From positions 6,358,539 through 6,422,538 of the forward strand of contig NC_087070.1 in assembly GCF_963678635.1 (NCBI RefSeq): a DNA stretch of 64,000 bases, given 5' to 3'. The stretch is from Symsagittifera roscoffensis. Taxonomy: Eukaryota > Xenacoelomorpha > Acoela > Convolutidae. The stretch's first letter is position 1; the number at the start of each line of letters is the position of its first letter. Positions 24,793 to 34,269 of this stretch are shown here, piece after piece. Position numbers and translations under genes: made by a program. A model generated the notes under the pieces. That model was not told the DNA's origin. It saw nothing but the letters and a program-made list of their open reading frames with translations, and made no database searches.

Positions 24793-25180
24793 AATAACTC
24801 AAAGGAAGCAAAAGATTTCAACAGAATATCCTCAAAACACGGTTAGAAAAAACTATTTCTTATCAGCTTGTCAGGAAATTGATGACTCGGTCTCATTGGA
24901 TGAGGTGGATGAAGACTGTGTTTATGGAGGTATCATTGGGATTGGAAACTCCAAATTAGACTACTTTTTGAGTGTTTCTAAAATACTAAGATTACATGCG
25001 GTTCTTCATGATGCGTCAGGTTATATGAAGGCACGTTACGAGACAGGAAAAGGGTACTGCTATGCAATACCGTTTCCAGACTTTTTAAATTGTTGCTTTT
25101 TCGGGCACGTGACAGGACTAGTGTACTGTTTGTACATTAAAACGTTTTACCCTAAAATCTATCGTGAAGTTAAGTTGTAA
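24773..25180 (+). CDS. Unrecognised 135-residue protein, inner Polinton
   Basis: ATG at 24773, overlapping the previous gene. A Cys/Gly/aromatic block, HAVLHDASGYMKARYETGKG followed by YCYAIPFPDF and CCFFGHVTG, is the most distinctive part and could be a diagnostic motif. It is followed at once by the exonuclease-like gene. Function unknown. Confidence 0.5.
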   Translation: MNTNLYRITQRKQKISTEYPQNTVRKNYFLSACQEIDDSVSLDEVDEDCVYGGIIGIGNSKLDYFLSVSKILRLHAVLHDASGYMKARYETGKGYCYAIPFPDFLNCCFFGHVTGLVYCLYIKTFYPKIYREVKL

Positions 25181-25184
25181 GGAT

Positions 25185-25800
25185 ATGAGTTCAATCGTTG
25201 TTGTGGATGTTGAGTTATTCACAAATGGAGTGGTGAACGAAATTGGGATTTACAAAAATGGAGCAGCTATTGGTTTGTCATTTCTCCCACCTTATATTAT
25301 GAACTTTTTATCCGATAAAGAAAAGAGACAATGTGCTTGGCTGACAAACAATCTCCACAACATCGAATGGAACTCAGGAGAGATTCCTTATCATCACTTA
25401 CAGGAAACGTTGGATATAGTGACAAACTCTGATTCGATCAATTTTTTTACAAATCCCAATGGATCAACAAACAACTATTACAATCGCTTAATATCAGACT
25501 GTGTTGGGTGGAATGCACAAAAAGCACCTGCTGATATCAAATTTTTTTTCAAAAGGTATCGAGAAGTGTAAGCTCTTGGAATCAATATTCAACAGAAAAT
25601 TCTACGATATTGCAGACTACGGTTGTCCAAAAATGATTGATGTTTTGATTGATCCTTCGAAATTGTGCAAATGTGACTCCTACCCGGAAAAACATGCCAA
25701 AGTCACCACTCATTGTGCGCAGAAAAAAGCTTTCTTTATGGGGACATGGTTACAGAAGCATGTAGAGGATAATTGTTTCAAACTCAATCTTTCTCAATGA
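25185..25800 (+). pseudogene. DEDD-exonuclease-like protein gene, inner Polinton (broken)
   Basis: ATG at 25185. It opens with MSSIVVVDVELFTNGVV, an acidic D-x-E set on a hydrophobic strand as in DnaQ/DEDD exonucleases. Later blocks are AWLTNNLHNIEWNSGEIPY and FYDIADYGCPKMIDVL, and a C-terminal HCAQKKAFFMGTWLQKH. This order resembles an unnamed protein I know from invertebrate Polinton-type elements. Exonuclease activity is a prediction from the motif only. The gene appears to have a break. Confidence 0.5.
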
Positions 25801-25871
25801 TTCAATTTTGTATTTGTTTTGGTCATCATTTTTCATTTTTTTCAAAAATTATTTATATATTAGTGGAACAA

Positions 25872-26135
25872 ATGACGGATTCAACTGATGCGATCACTGC
25901 ATCTACATTAGTTTTCGATGAACAAAATGGTGAAAGAAATCCTTGGACAATATGTTCTCAGGAATGTTCTCGCTCTTTTTTGTTCTTTTCTTTTCAAGTT
26001 ATAGTGATTCTAATTCTTGTTTTGACAAGTGTATTTCGAATTATTCTGGCTAGCACATGTGAGGAATCATCTGTTTGGGTAGCAATTTTATCAAGTTGTG
26101 TCGGTTACGTTTTACCATCTCCCCGTCCAGGATAA
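25872..26135 (+). CDS. Small single-pass membrane protein, inner Polinton
   Basis: ATG at 25872 (MTDSTDAITASTLVFDEQ), 87 residues. A hydrophobic helix (FLFFSFQVIVILILVLTSVF) is followed by SSVWVAILSSCVGYVLPSPRPG. Small proteins with this pattern, a membrane helix then a W..LLSSCLGYLLPNP-type tail, are common in Polintons and adintoviruses; I know no assigned role. It could be a virion membrane or entry protein; that is inference. Confidence 0.6.
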   Translation: MTDSTDAITASTLVFDEQNGERNPWTICSQECSRSFLFFSFQVIVILILVLTSVFRIILASTCEESSVWVAILSSCVGYVLPSPRPG

Positions 26136-26159
26136 CTTCCACCTTCAAAACTATAACAC

Positions 26160-26272
26160 GAGCGCTGGGGTCACGCGCGTCGTTGTGAAATTAACTACGG
26201 CGTAGTCAAATTAACAACGCTGCGGCGGCGGCGGCGGCGGCGGCGGTTTTAAGTTAACAACGGAGTTTCCGG
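26160..26272. repeat. GC-rich island with (CGG)n and TTAAC-ACG repeats
   Basis: A (CGG)n tract of about eight units at 26223-26246 within an AT-rich element. It is flanked by three related words: TTAACTACGGC, TTAACAACGCT and GTTAACAACGGA. It lies between the membrane-protein gene and the ATPase remnant. It may be a regulatory block or expanded microsatellite. Confidence 0.7.
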
Positions 26273-26343
26273 TAATTTTCAACTCAGCGTAGGATTGCCT
26301 TATCATTTCAGAATTAAATGTTTTCATTATTAGTCTGGAAAAA

Positions 26344-26790
26344 ATGAATAAAATTATTTCAAGTAAGGAAAGAGTTTTCATGGCTTTAATTGGTCCTAGT
26401 GAGACACCTACAAGTCGCGATGCAGAGCTTCAAAACACTCATCTAGTCTTATTCAAATCTCCTCGAGATGTAAATCAAATTAGTGTTCTGGCTAGACAGT
26501 TAGGATTAGGTAAAGAGTTAGTTAAGTGGTATCATGAGGCGACAGCTGAAAGCTATGGTCATTTAATGATTGACTTATGTCCAAGAACTCCTGATTCGAT
26601 AAGATACTGTACAGAGTGTACTTCATTCCCTTCAAAATTTTTTCTACCGAGCAGTAAGGCTCGGATAACAGATATTAATGATAAATCAACAGAACTATTA
26701 TACTCTGAAGCTTATTCAAGAATTCAACCCATCTCTACAAAAAATTGTCCTCCAAAATTGTTCCAAAGAACTTCTCAGACTTCTTTGTGA
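26344..26790 (+). pseudogene. Genome-packaging ATPase remnant, inner Polinton
   Basis: Matches the C-terminal half of the Polinton FtsK/HerA-type packaging ATPase: NTHLVLFKSPRDVNQISVLA, a RQLGLG block, and YGHLMIDLCPRTPDSIRYCT. It is clearly shorter than the usual ATPase, so part of the core is absent and the gene is broken. In family members this enzyme pumps DNA into the capsid. Position upstream of the integrase cluster fits Polinton order. Confidence 0.75.
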
Positions 26791-26995
26791 GTGTGCTGTC
26801 AATTTGGTCAAGGGAAACTTTGAAAACATTAAAAAGAAGGACATTAAGAAATTTGGAGGAGTTTTAAAGAGAATCATTTCAAAAAAGACCTCCCAAAAAG
26901 AAAAAAAATTTCTTTTGGCATCACCTAAAGGGTTACAGCTGAGCAACCTATTGACACGTATAACCATTGAAAAATTCCAATCACAATTTGAGTGA
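26678..26995 (+). CDS. Small basic conserved Polinton protein (105 residues)
   Basis: ATG at 26678, ending at 26995 directly before the next gene's ATG (TGAATG). It has the pattern of a small basic protein widespread in Polintons and adintoviruses: PSLQKIVLQNCSKELLRLL, CECAVNLVKGN, a Lys/Arg-rich middle (KRIISKKTSQKEKKFLLA), and PKGLQLSNLL. Role not established; DNA binding or a core function is plausible from charge. It looks whole. Confidence 0.6.
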   Translation: MINQQNYYTLKLIQEFNPSLQKIVLQNCSKELLRLLCECAVNLVKGNFENIKKKDIKKFGGVLKRIISKKTSQKEKKFLLASPKGLQLSNLLTRITIEKFQSQFE

Positions 26996-27490
26996 ATGGG
27001 AAAAGAAACCCATAAGTTTGTTCTTATACCCTTATTTCTATGGGATCAATTTAACTCTCATAAAAAAACAGGAAAGAGCACATATTCATTTCCAGACGAC
27101 GGTTTTTTTAAAAACAACACTGAAACCGAATCAGATAAAAAACCAATAAAAGAAATTGAGAAGCTTCCGAAGGAAATATTGTCGGGAAAAACTGAAGAGG
27201 TGAAGCAAAAACTATTATCATTTATTGGGAGCGATCATAACAAGAAAAAAATTTTAAACGCTCTCTTTGAATCTCCACAAATCAAAATTTCAGCGAATTT
27301 GACAATAATTGTAGATAATGTTGATACGCAAATAAACGTAGCGACATTCATCAACTCGATACGCGGGAAAAAAGCTCAGATATCTGATTTACACTACGTT
27401 ATTCTTAAAGCCATCGGTTTAACTACTTCATTAGTGAATAACCCACATGTCGAACAACAACAGGGTTCCTGGCTTCCCTACTCTTTCTGA
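26996..27490 (+). CDS. Conserved Polinton protein of unknown function (164 residues)
   Basis: ATG at 26996 follows the previous stop directly. It starts MGKETHKFVLIPLFLW. After a charged linker come LPKEILSGKTEEVKQKLLSF and NALFESPQIKISANLTIIVD. Polintons commonly have a gene of this layout between the small basic protein and the integrase (the PY-like position). No biochemical role is known to me. It overlaps the integrase start by 44 bp. Confidence 0.55.
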   Translation: MGKETHKFVLIPLFLWDQFNSHKKTGKSTYSFPDDGFFKNNTETESDKKPIKEIEKLPKEILSGKTEEVKQKLLSFIGSDHNKKKILNALFESPQIKISANLTIIVDNVDTQINVATFINSIRGKKAQISDLHYVILKAIGLTTSLVNNPHVEQQQGSWLPYSF

Positions 27491-28413
27491 GAAGCTGAAA
27501 CTGACAAAACTGTACAGGAAAGGTGAGGCATCCTATGGTTCAGTTCATAATTTAGCTCGGTTAAGTAAATTACCAATAAGAAAGGTTAGGTTGTTTTTGG
27601 AAGGAAAAAGTGCTTATACCCAGTTTAAACAAGTGAAAAGAAAACATCCTCGTCTTCCGGTTCGATGCAGATATAAAAACGAAATTTGGTGTATGGATTT
27701 AGCTCAAGTAGATAAACTTGCTGAATTCAACTCCGGTGTAAAATATCTGATGATTATAGTTGATTTGTTCTCAAGGTTTGTAAGAGTGGGTACAATGCAA
27801 AACAAAAACGCAGAGAGTGCAAAAGCTTGCTTTATTAGTCTATGTTCTCAGAAAAATGACCTAACTTTTCCGAAAAAACTATGGATTGATAGTGGTAAAG
27901 AGTTTTTGGCAGATTTTAAAAACTTTTGCGAAGATGCTGGAATAACAGTATATCACATTCATACAGAGAAAAAGGCTCTTTACGCGGAAAGATATATTCA
28001 ATCCCTCAAAAATATAATGTACAGATATATGGAAGATAAGGATACTTTAAAGTACGTTCCAGCTATCCCAAACTTTGTCAAAACCCTCAACTCTAGATTA
28101 AACACCACTACCGGACTGGCTCCGGAAAAAGTGGAAAACAAACACTTTTTACAGGTTCTTTACAATGGGAAAATCAAAAAGCTTAAAATACAGAAACCTA
28201 AATTTGAATTGGGTGACAAAGTAAGACTAGCATATGATGATTTTTCTTTCCGCAAAGGGTACAAGCCTCAGTTTACCGACAGAACTTACACGGTGGAAAA
28301 AATAAGTACAGATCCGTCCAATCGTAACATATAAAATAAAGGACTCGGAGAACAAAATTCTGGACGGTCGTTATTACGAACAAGAGTTGCAAAAAGTAAA
28401 CATTCGACAATGA
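27447..28413 (+). CDS. Retroviral-type (RVE) DDE integrase, inner Polinton
   Basis: ATG at 27447. The catalytic core shows the DDE triad: IWCMDLAQVDK (first Asp), KKLWIDSGKEF (second Asp) and KKALYAERYIQSLKNIM (Glu). An N-terminal helical region (LYRKGEASYGSVHNLARLS) precedes it. A C-terminal FELGDKVRLAYDDFSFRKGY block is typical of Polinton and LTR-retroelement integrases. It inserts the linear DNA into host DNA with a 6-bp stagger, matching both target duplications in this window. It looks nearly whole, with slight C-terminal damage. Confidence 0.95.
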
Positions 28414-29216
28414 GTAGTTATATCGTAGAGTTGGTCTCTTCAGCCTCGTTCAACGTGTATCCCGATAATTCGCTAGCGTCGTTTACAAACTTTTTACCGG
28501 ATCAACTTGAATTTGAAGGGGAATGGGAAGTGGCCTTACTAGAAATTTCTTATCCAGCCGTGTATAACAACGTGAGCAATGGAACGTTTTGGTACAGAAA
28601 CGCAGATCATTGGTCCAAAAGTAAAGTATTTGGGAAATCTTTTGATTACGGAAAAATTAAAGAATTCCATATAGAACCTGGATTCTATTCATCTGTGGAC
28701 GAAATTTTGATTTCCATGAATTCTGTTTTGAAAAAGGTAACAAAAATCAATCAAAATAATTTGAAATGGGAAGTAAACCCAATTTCCCGCAAATTACAAA
28801 TCAAGTTACCAAATCGATCATGCGGAATTTATTTTGGAAGCAGCGATCTACGGACAACCACGGGTTTTGATTCAGACTTCTATGATTATCCTGAATCTCA
28901 AAATGCTCCTTATCCAATTGACATACAAAGAATTCACTCAGTTTTGGTTTACACGGACATTGTCGAATACTCTGTGCTCGGAGACACTAAAGTTCCAATA
29001 CTGAGATATTTTCCGTTCGAACAGAAGATTTCAAGAGAAAGTTTATCTGTTACTAAAACGACTAATTGCTACAGCTTTGATAATTTGCAATTCCGAAAAC
29101 TTTTACGTAACTCATTTCACTCAATTAAAATTGAGCTTCGCACACCCACAGGAGAATTAATACCTTTCATCTCGAATGGTTGCACCAGGGTTACGCTACT
29201 ATTTCGGAAACAGTAA
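28410..29216 (+). CDS. Penton (minor capsid) protein, inner Polinton
   Basis: ATG at 28410, 268 residues. It opens MSSYIVELVSSASFNVYPDN, then FTNFLPDQLEFEGEWEVALL and EISYPAVYNN, the typical start of the Polinton single-jelly-roll penton protein. The end, IELRTPTGELIPFISNGCTR, also fits. In family members it forms pentameric capsid vertices. It follows the integrase and precedes the pVI/pX-like gene. The frame looks whole. Confidence 0.85.
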   Translation: MSSYIVELVSSASFNVYPDNSLASFTNFLPDQLEFEGEWEVALLEISYPAVYNNVSNGTFWYRNADHWSKSKVFGKSFDYGKIKEFHIEPGFYSSVDEILISMNSVLKKVTKINQNNLKWEVNPISRKLQIKLPNRSCGIYFGSSDLRTTTGFDSDFYDYPESQNAPYPIDIQRIHSVLVYTDIVEYSVLGDTKVPILRYFPFEQKISRESLSVTKTTNCYSFDNLQFRKLLRNSFHSIKIELRTPTGELIPFISNGCTRVTLLFRKQ

Positions 29217-29251
29217 TTCAAATTCATTTCATTCTTTTTATTTCACAAAAA

Positions 29252-29569
29252 ATGGATGCACGGACTTCATTACCATATTTTAAAGGAGTTCCACGACAAA
29301 GAGGTCGTGGATTGGGAGCGTTGGCTGGGACAGTGGTTCGTACCGCTTTCCCAATTTTGAAAAAATATTTTGTTCCTGCTGCTAAAAGAATTGGAAGAGA
29401 TTTATTTGAAACGGGAGCATCCGAAGTGGGGAATGTCTTATCAGGAAAAACTAACATAAAAAAGGCGGTAAAACGGACAGCGAGGGAAACAATTAGAAAA
29501 CAAATAGGAGGTGGGAAAAAATTAAAAAAGAAAAAACGAAAACCAGTTAAAATAAAAAAAAAAGATTGA
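29252..29569 (+). CDS. pVI/pX-like basic minor virion protein, inner Polinton
   Basis: ATG at 29252, 105 residues: MDARTSLPYFKGVPRQRGRG, then a Gly/Ala-rich amphipathic stretch (LGALAGTVVRTAFPILKKYF), and a strongly basic tail (GGGKKLKKKKRKPVKIKKKD). This matches the small basic proteins between penton and major capsid genes in Polintons, compared with adenovirus pVI/pX: membrane-active helix plus DNA-binding tail. It looks whole. Confidence 0.75.
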   Translation: MDARTSLPYFKGVPRQRGRGLGALAGTVVRTAFPILKKYFVPAAKRIGRDLFETGASEVGNVLSGKTNIKKAVKRTARETIRKQIGGGKKLKKKKRKPVKIKKKD

Positions 29570-29601
29570 AAACAGTCGGACTGATTTTTTCAGAAACATT
29601 A

Positions 29602-30858
29602 ATGAATAAAATGCCATCCTTCCATGAAAGTGCATCTCATTCCTCCTTGGAACTCTTTGACAAAATTTCGCTTTTGGAATATGTTCAATGGTCCAACATT
29701 CAACAAACTTTTCCTATCAACTCACTGAATGAAGCTAGCATCGAATTCCAGCTGGAAACAGATCGAAATATATTCCTGGATCTGCAAGAAATTGCTCTAA
29801 GTCTCAAGTTTTCAGTCCTTAAGGGGAATCGGAAGATAGAAGATACCGATGATGTCTACCTAGTTAACAACTTTTTACACTCGCTTTTCTCAAATGTTGA
29901 AGTCTTTTTGAATAATGAGCAAGTGCATACCTCAAACGGTCTTTATCCTCACAAAGCATTCCTATCAAACGAGTTATCAGGCACAAAAGGAAGAAAAGAA
30001 GCTATAACTATTGGGCAAGGTTACACATATGAAGCAAACCCTAATGATAAAACTGCGCAAGTTTTTATTGATCGAAAAACGGAAACTCTTAGAGATGAAA
30101 TTGAAGTGTACGGTCCACTTGCAGTTGATTTATTCACCTGTGGTAAATTACTTCTACCAAATGTTAATGTTCGAATAAGACTCATTCGATCACGACCTCA
30201 ATTTTATCTTTTCACTGATAGTACTGAAGAAATCCAAGTAAAAATTACAGCCGCATCTCTTTTCAGCAGACAGGTAGCTATCGATGAACACAAACTCCTG
30301 GAAATCAAGTCCAATATACGAAAACAACCAGCTGCTTAGAACTACATAGAATCTGTTCCAAAAACATATATTATTCCCAAAGGGCAAAACCAATTCATTC
30401 AAGAGAACATTTTCAATAATGGTCCGATTCGATCCCTGGCAATAGCAATGCAAATTAATGGAACTTTTACTGGACAGAAGAAAGAGAACCATTTTAACTA
30501 TCGGAAATTTGGTCTTCGAGAGGTTAAAATTGTTCGCGGAAATCAGACTGTAATCGAAATGAAGTGTGAAGACAACTTGAGACCATTTGTTGAAACCATG
30601 AAAGCGTTGAAATTCACGGATGATGGACCCGGAATTAATCTGAATCACTATGAAAATCATTATGTTTTAGCTTTTGATCTAACTTCTATGCAAGAATCAA
30701 ATGTTCATTTGTATTACCCTGATGTTGTAGCAGCTAGCTTAAGACTTGAATTGTATTTCAGTAAACCGTTGACGGAAACCATCGAAGTTTTTGTACTGGG
30801 AGAAAAACTTGTTACAACTTTGATACATGAAACTGGTACTGTCACAAAACATGGATAA
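29602..30858 (+). pseudogene. Major capsid protein (double jelly-roll), inner Polinton (broken)
   Basis: Starts MNKMPSFHESASHSSLELFD. The block NNFLHSLFSNVEVFLNNEQV is the family hallmark (compare NxLLHSLFSQVDVSLN), followed by YPHKAFLSNELSG. Downstream sequence carries the second jelly roll (IVRGNQTVIEMKCEDNLRPF, SVHLYYPDVVAAS-like block) to the C-terminus. Family members form the hexameric capsomers of an icosahedral shell. The gene carries at least one break. Confidence 0.88.
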
Positions 30859-31249
30859 TGAACAACTTCGAAAAATAATTTTTTCTATAGGATCTCTTCG
30901 CTACCGATTTCTAGGATGCTACCCTGCTAATTTCAGCCCAAAAACTTTACCAAGAAATTCCTTTTGTATTATTAATACAGATGTTGCTACAAGTCCTGGG
31001 ACACATTGGATACTTATTGCGAGAAAAGGTGATCAATTTTATTTTGGAGATTCTTTAGGAAAAAATGTTGACCATTACAAAAATATTCAATTCAATGAAC
31101 CTTTAACACATCTGATAGATAAAAACATTCAGAAAATGGACTTATGTGGACTCTATTGTATTTATTGTGCCTATACTCTATACTCAAATTGTAAAAGTTT
31201 TGTTGTTGATGATTATTATATTATGCGTTTTTTTTCACAGTACTTGTAA
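30851..31249 (+). CDS. Adenain-type capsid maturation protease, inner Polinton
   Basis: ATG at 30851 overlaps the end of the capsid gene by 8 bp. The 132-residue product has the adenovirus-protease/Ulp1-like order: His in SPGTHWILIARK, acidic residue in FYFGDSLGKN, and Cys in MDLCGLYCIYCAY. In relatives it processes capsid proteins. The 3' position after the major capsid gene is typical. The frame looks whole. Confidence 0.88.
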   Translation: MDNEQLRKIIFSIGSLRYRFLGCYPANFSPKTLPRNSFCIINTDVATSPGTHWILIARKGDQFYFGDSLGKNVDHYKNIQFNEPLTHLIDKNIQKMDLCGLYCIYCAYTLYSNCKSFVVDDYYIMRFFSQYL

Positions 31250-31600
31250 TTCACTCTTTTTCACAACTATATTTCACAAACAGGTAATACGAAAGTTCAT
31301 TTTTTTTGAGTCTGAGCAACCTCAAAAATTAAGCTTCCTTTTCACTTTCTTTGCTTGACTGTGAATATCCACCTTTTCTCCATTCGATAACAGAAGATGC
31401 GATCTGTCCAACGTCTCATTCGGGGTGTCCGTTTCCTTTTGAAATTAAGAGTCGAACTTTCTCTTTCTATTTACATGCGGAGAAGTGAATAGAATAGGGG
31501 ACATAGCATTCGGAGATGGAGTTTTTTCTTTATTTTCTTTATCACTTGTCTCTTTCTCGCTTTCTCTGGGAATCACTCTATCCCAGTCATTTTCTAAATT
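31250..31600. other. Intergenic stretch after the protease gene
   Basis: AT-rich, between the convergent 3' ends of the protease gene and the minus-strand gene at 31601-31993. No gene recognised. Confidence 0.5.
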
Positions 31601-31993
31601 TCAAATCAACTCAAACTCCTCCCTAGCCATTACAAGTCCTAACTGGTTTTCCGTCATCGGTTGCTTACACACATCATAATCACAAAAATGATGACGCACA
31701 CTTTGTGGAATTGTTGTAATATCCATATTTTCTCTAACGTTGAGGGATCGTTTTTTAATTTTATTCCAATAGAAGTCAACTTCTACTTGCTCATCGTGAA
31801 TATCCGAATCCACTGTACCGACATAATTATTGTACTCTTTAAAAAGAACCTCCGGAATAGTCGCCACATCACGGACCTCCCATTCTCCTTTCCTTGTTTC
31901 GAAAGTTTTTACAATCACAACATCTTCTCCATATGATGGAATGTACATGAATATTTTTCTCCAATCACAAACTGTTATCTCTTTGATCGACAT
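31601..31993 (-). CDS. Unrecognised 130-residue protein near the inner right terminus
   Basis: ATG at 31993 (MSIKEITVCDWRKIFMYIPS). It is acidic overall and has the blocks VEVDFYWNKIKKRSL and HHFCDYDVCKQPM. It is the only gene seen between the protease and the right terminus, and it is read opposite to the capsid cluster. Family and function unknown. Confidence 0.45.
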   Translation of the reverse strand: MSIKEITVCDWRKIFMYIPSYGEDVVIVKTFETRKGEWEVRDVATIPEVLFKEYNNYVGTVDSDIHDEQVEVDFYWNKIKKRSLNVRENMDITTIPQSVRHHFCDYDVCKQPMTENQLGLVMAREEFELI

Positions 31994-32094
31994 AATCTAA
32001 GAATAAAAAAACTTGCAGTTCACATTCTCAATCGTTCAATTTGTGAGAGCAAAAAACTTCTGATCTTAATGCAGGATTCAACTGAAAAGAGTAG

Positions 32095-32748
32095 AAAACA
32101 TTGCCGATAATTTTTCTAAGTGTTTTTTCGTAATTTTCCGTAAGAGCACGGGTTTGAATCCAAAAAAGTCAATTTTCTCGAAAACTACTGGGAATTTAGC
32201 AATTTTTATGAAGAAAAAGTGCTCTACTTTCACTGCGAAGCAGTGAAAGCCGGGATTTTTGCGTAGATTAAAAATAAGCAAAAAAATTGGGAAAAAAATT
32301 TCAAAAAAAACTCGCAAGGGTCTATATACAATATATAAGTACTTAATTGTGAAATAAAAGTGACATCGGTTTTTTTTGCTCAAAGAACATTTTTTGAATT
32401 ATTATTAATATTTCTTTTCTCGAGAGTGATAAACATCTTATCTGTTGGCTATATTTAACTTAGAAGTGTAGAAGACATTGCCAGTAATTTTTCTAAGTAA
32501 TTTTTCGTAATTTTCCGTAAGAGCACGGGTCTGAATCCAAAAAAGTCGATTTTCTCGAAAACTACTGGGAATTAAGCGATTTTTATGAAGAAAAAGTGCT
32601 CTATTTTCACTGCGAAGCAGTGAAAGCCGGGATTTTTGCGTAGAATAAAAATAAATTAAAAAAATTTGGGAGAAAATTTTAAAAAAAAACTCGCAAGGGT
32701 CTATATATATATAATATATGAGTACTTTATTGAGAAATAAAAATGATA
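32095..32748. repeat. Direct repeat of about 270 bp, each copy with a small hairpin
   Basis: Copies at about 32095-32365 and 32465-32748 share most bases. Each contains a perfect stem-loop, TTTCACTGC-GAA-GCAGTGAAA (32228-32248 and 32605-32625), followed by GCCGGGATTTTTGCGTAGA. The region is non-coding. It could hold regulatory RNA or terminator structures, or be a simple duplication. Confidence 0.75.
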
Positions 32749-33992
32749 CAACAATTTTTTTTCACCTGACAAAACAGTTTTTTTTTATTATTTATTATTT
32801 GTTTTTCATCTGAAGCCTAGAAAATGATTGGGTTACAGAACGAAGGGTGGAATTCATCTCATTGATAGAAAAAGAAAAAAAGTTCCCTGAACCCTTCAGT
32901 GGGAAAAAAATTTCAACCTTAAATTGTAAAAAAATGAAAAAATTAAAGGAAGGAAATCTTACTGGATGAATGACTGGAGTCACTGAAAAGTTGAGAGACG
33001 GATGAACAAGCAAAACGGTTTGAAGTTTGAGTGAGATATTGGAGGCAGGATCGACTGATAAATAAAGCTGTGTAAGGTAGTAAAGAAATTGTGAGCAAGA
33101 TAATGAAATAAGAATCTAATGCAAAACGTTTATCAGGCAATTTTAAGAAAAGACTAATAGGGGATTCACTTTATAGGAAAAGCAGATTGTGGAAATCTTT
33201 AGATAGTACAACTTCAAGGAAAACTCTTTTGGAGAACCGAGTGTGAAACAAATATATTATAAATTGCTCGAAATGAAAGAATGATTCAATTGATCTAACT
33301 TATTGAATAGATTGTCAGATTTTCAATTATTTTATCGAAGCAGATTTGGAAATTTGAGAACTCAAAAAACTCAAGTGATTTGTTTTGGAGACAAGTTAGG
33401 ATGCAAACTTTAATTAAATATTGCAAATTAGAATGCAAATTTTTATTAAATATCGCTAGAAAAAGACTCGATGAGAAACGTTCAGGAAAAAAATATTGGA
33501 GTTTTTGATTGATCAAATGTTAGAGATTGAGAGATAGATAAATCAACAAGAGTAGCTGAAGAAATTGAATTGAAAAATAATCAAATCAGATCAAACTCAA
33601 GCAAAAGAAGTGATTGTGAGAGATTCAAATTTTTTGTTTCTAAGTTTTGAGACCGAAATTGTTAGGAACTACGAGAAAAGCAACAATGAGATATAATAAA
33701 ACTGCGCCTGAACTGTGATGTAGATTGATCAAGAAAAACTTCTATTGGTTCATTCAATTGAATTACTTTCATTGGCTAAATATAAGTTTAGGAAAACAAT
33801 GAAGCTGAAAACTTTTAAATTCAATAGTTTAAAGAAAGATTTTTAATCAAAGATAATTAACTTTCAGGGGGGCTTAGGGAATTATCTTAGATTGAAAACT
33901 ATTAACCCAGAAAAATAGATAAAGTTACTTCAGTTGAATTCCCGATAAGCTGATAATCTTCAGTGAGATTCAAATCAATTACAATAAATAAC
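32749..33992. other. AT-rich non-coding stretch before the inner right terminus
   Basis: No gene or convincing motif seen. Small GATTCAATT/TTGAGAGATTGAG-type words recur irregularly. Confidence 0.4.
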
Positions 33993-34263
33993 TTCAAGTG
34001 AAAAAAATTAATCTGATAAGAGTTTGTTTCCCTCAGCGATGTCACAGAGTTATCCACTTAATTAACAATTGGATAAAATTTCCCCAATAATTCCGGTCAT
34101 ATACCCCAAAAATTAACGCAGGGGAAAAAATTAATCTGATCAGATCTTTATTACGACCCCCGAGAAAAAAAAGATTAGGCTAATTGAGTAACATAGTCAC
34201 GCGACCTTGACAGGTTGACCTTTCTCCGAAAACAGGCATGACCTCTTGTTGCGCTATACTACT
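33993..34263. repeat. Inner Polinton terminal inverted repeat, right
   Basis: Complement of 12242-12512, ending CGCTATACTACT. Confidence 0.9.
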
Positions 34264-34269
34264 CAAGTC
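34264..34269. repeat. Target-site duplication, right, inner Polinton (CAAGTC)
   Basis: Exact copy of 12236-12241. Confidence 0.95.

Larger units (their letters stand above)
12242..34263. mobile_element. Inner Polinton (Maverick) fossil, 22.0 kb, full gene complement
   Basis: The tips are AGTAGTATAGCGCAAC and its complement, with inverted repeats of about 271 bp and the 6-bp target duplication CAAGTC. Minus-strand genes on the left include PolB. Plus-strand genes from about 23.7 to 31.2 kb include an ATPase remnant, integrase, penton, pVI/pX-like protein, major capsid protein and protease. Genes of the two halves diverge from about 23.3-23.6 kb. The 22 kb length is at the top of the usual Polinton range, partly because of a 4.46 kb tandem duplication. 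Several genes are broken, perhaps half a dozen breaks in all, while others look whole. It is younger than the outer palindrome, because only one arm carries it. Confidence 0.96.
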
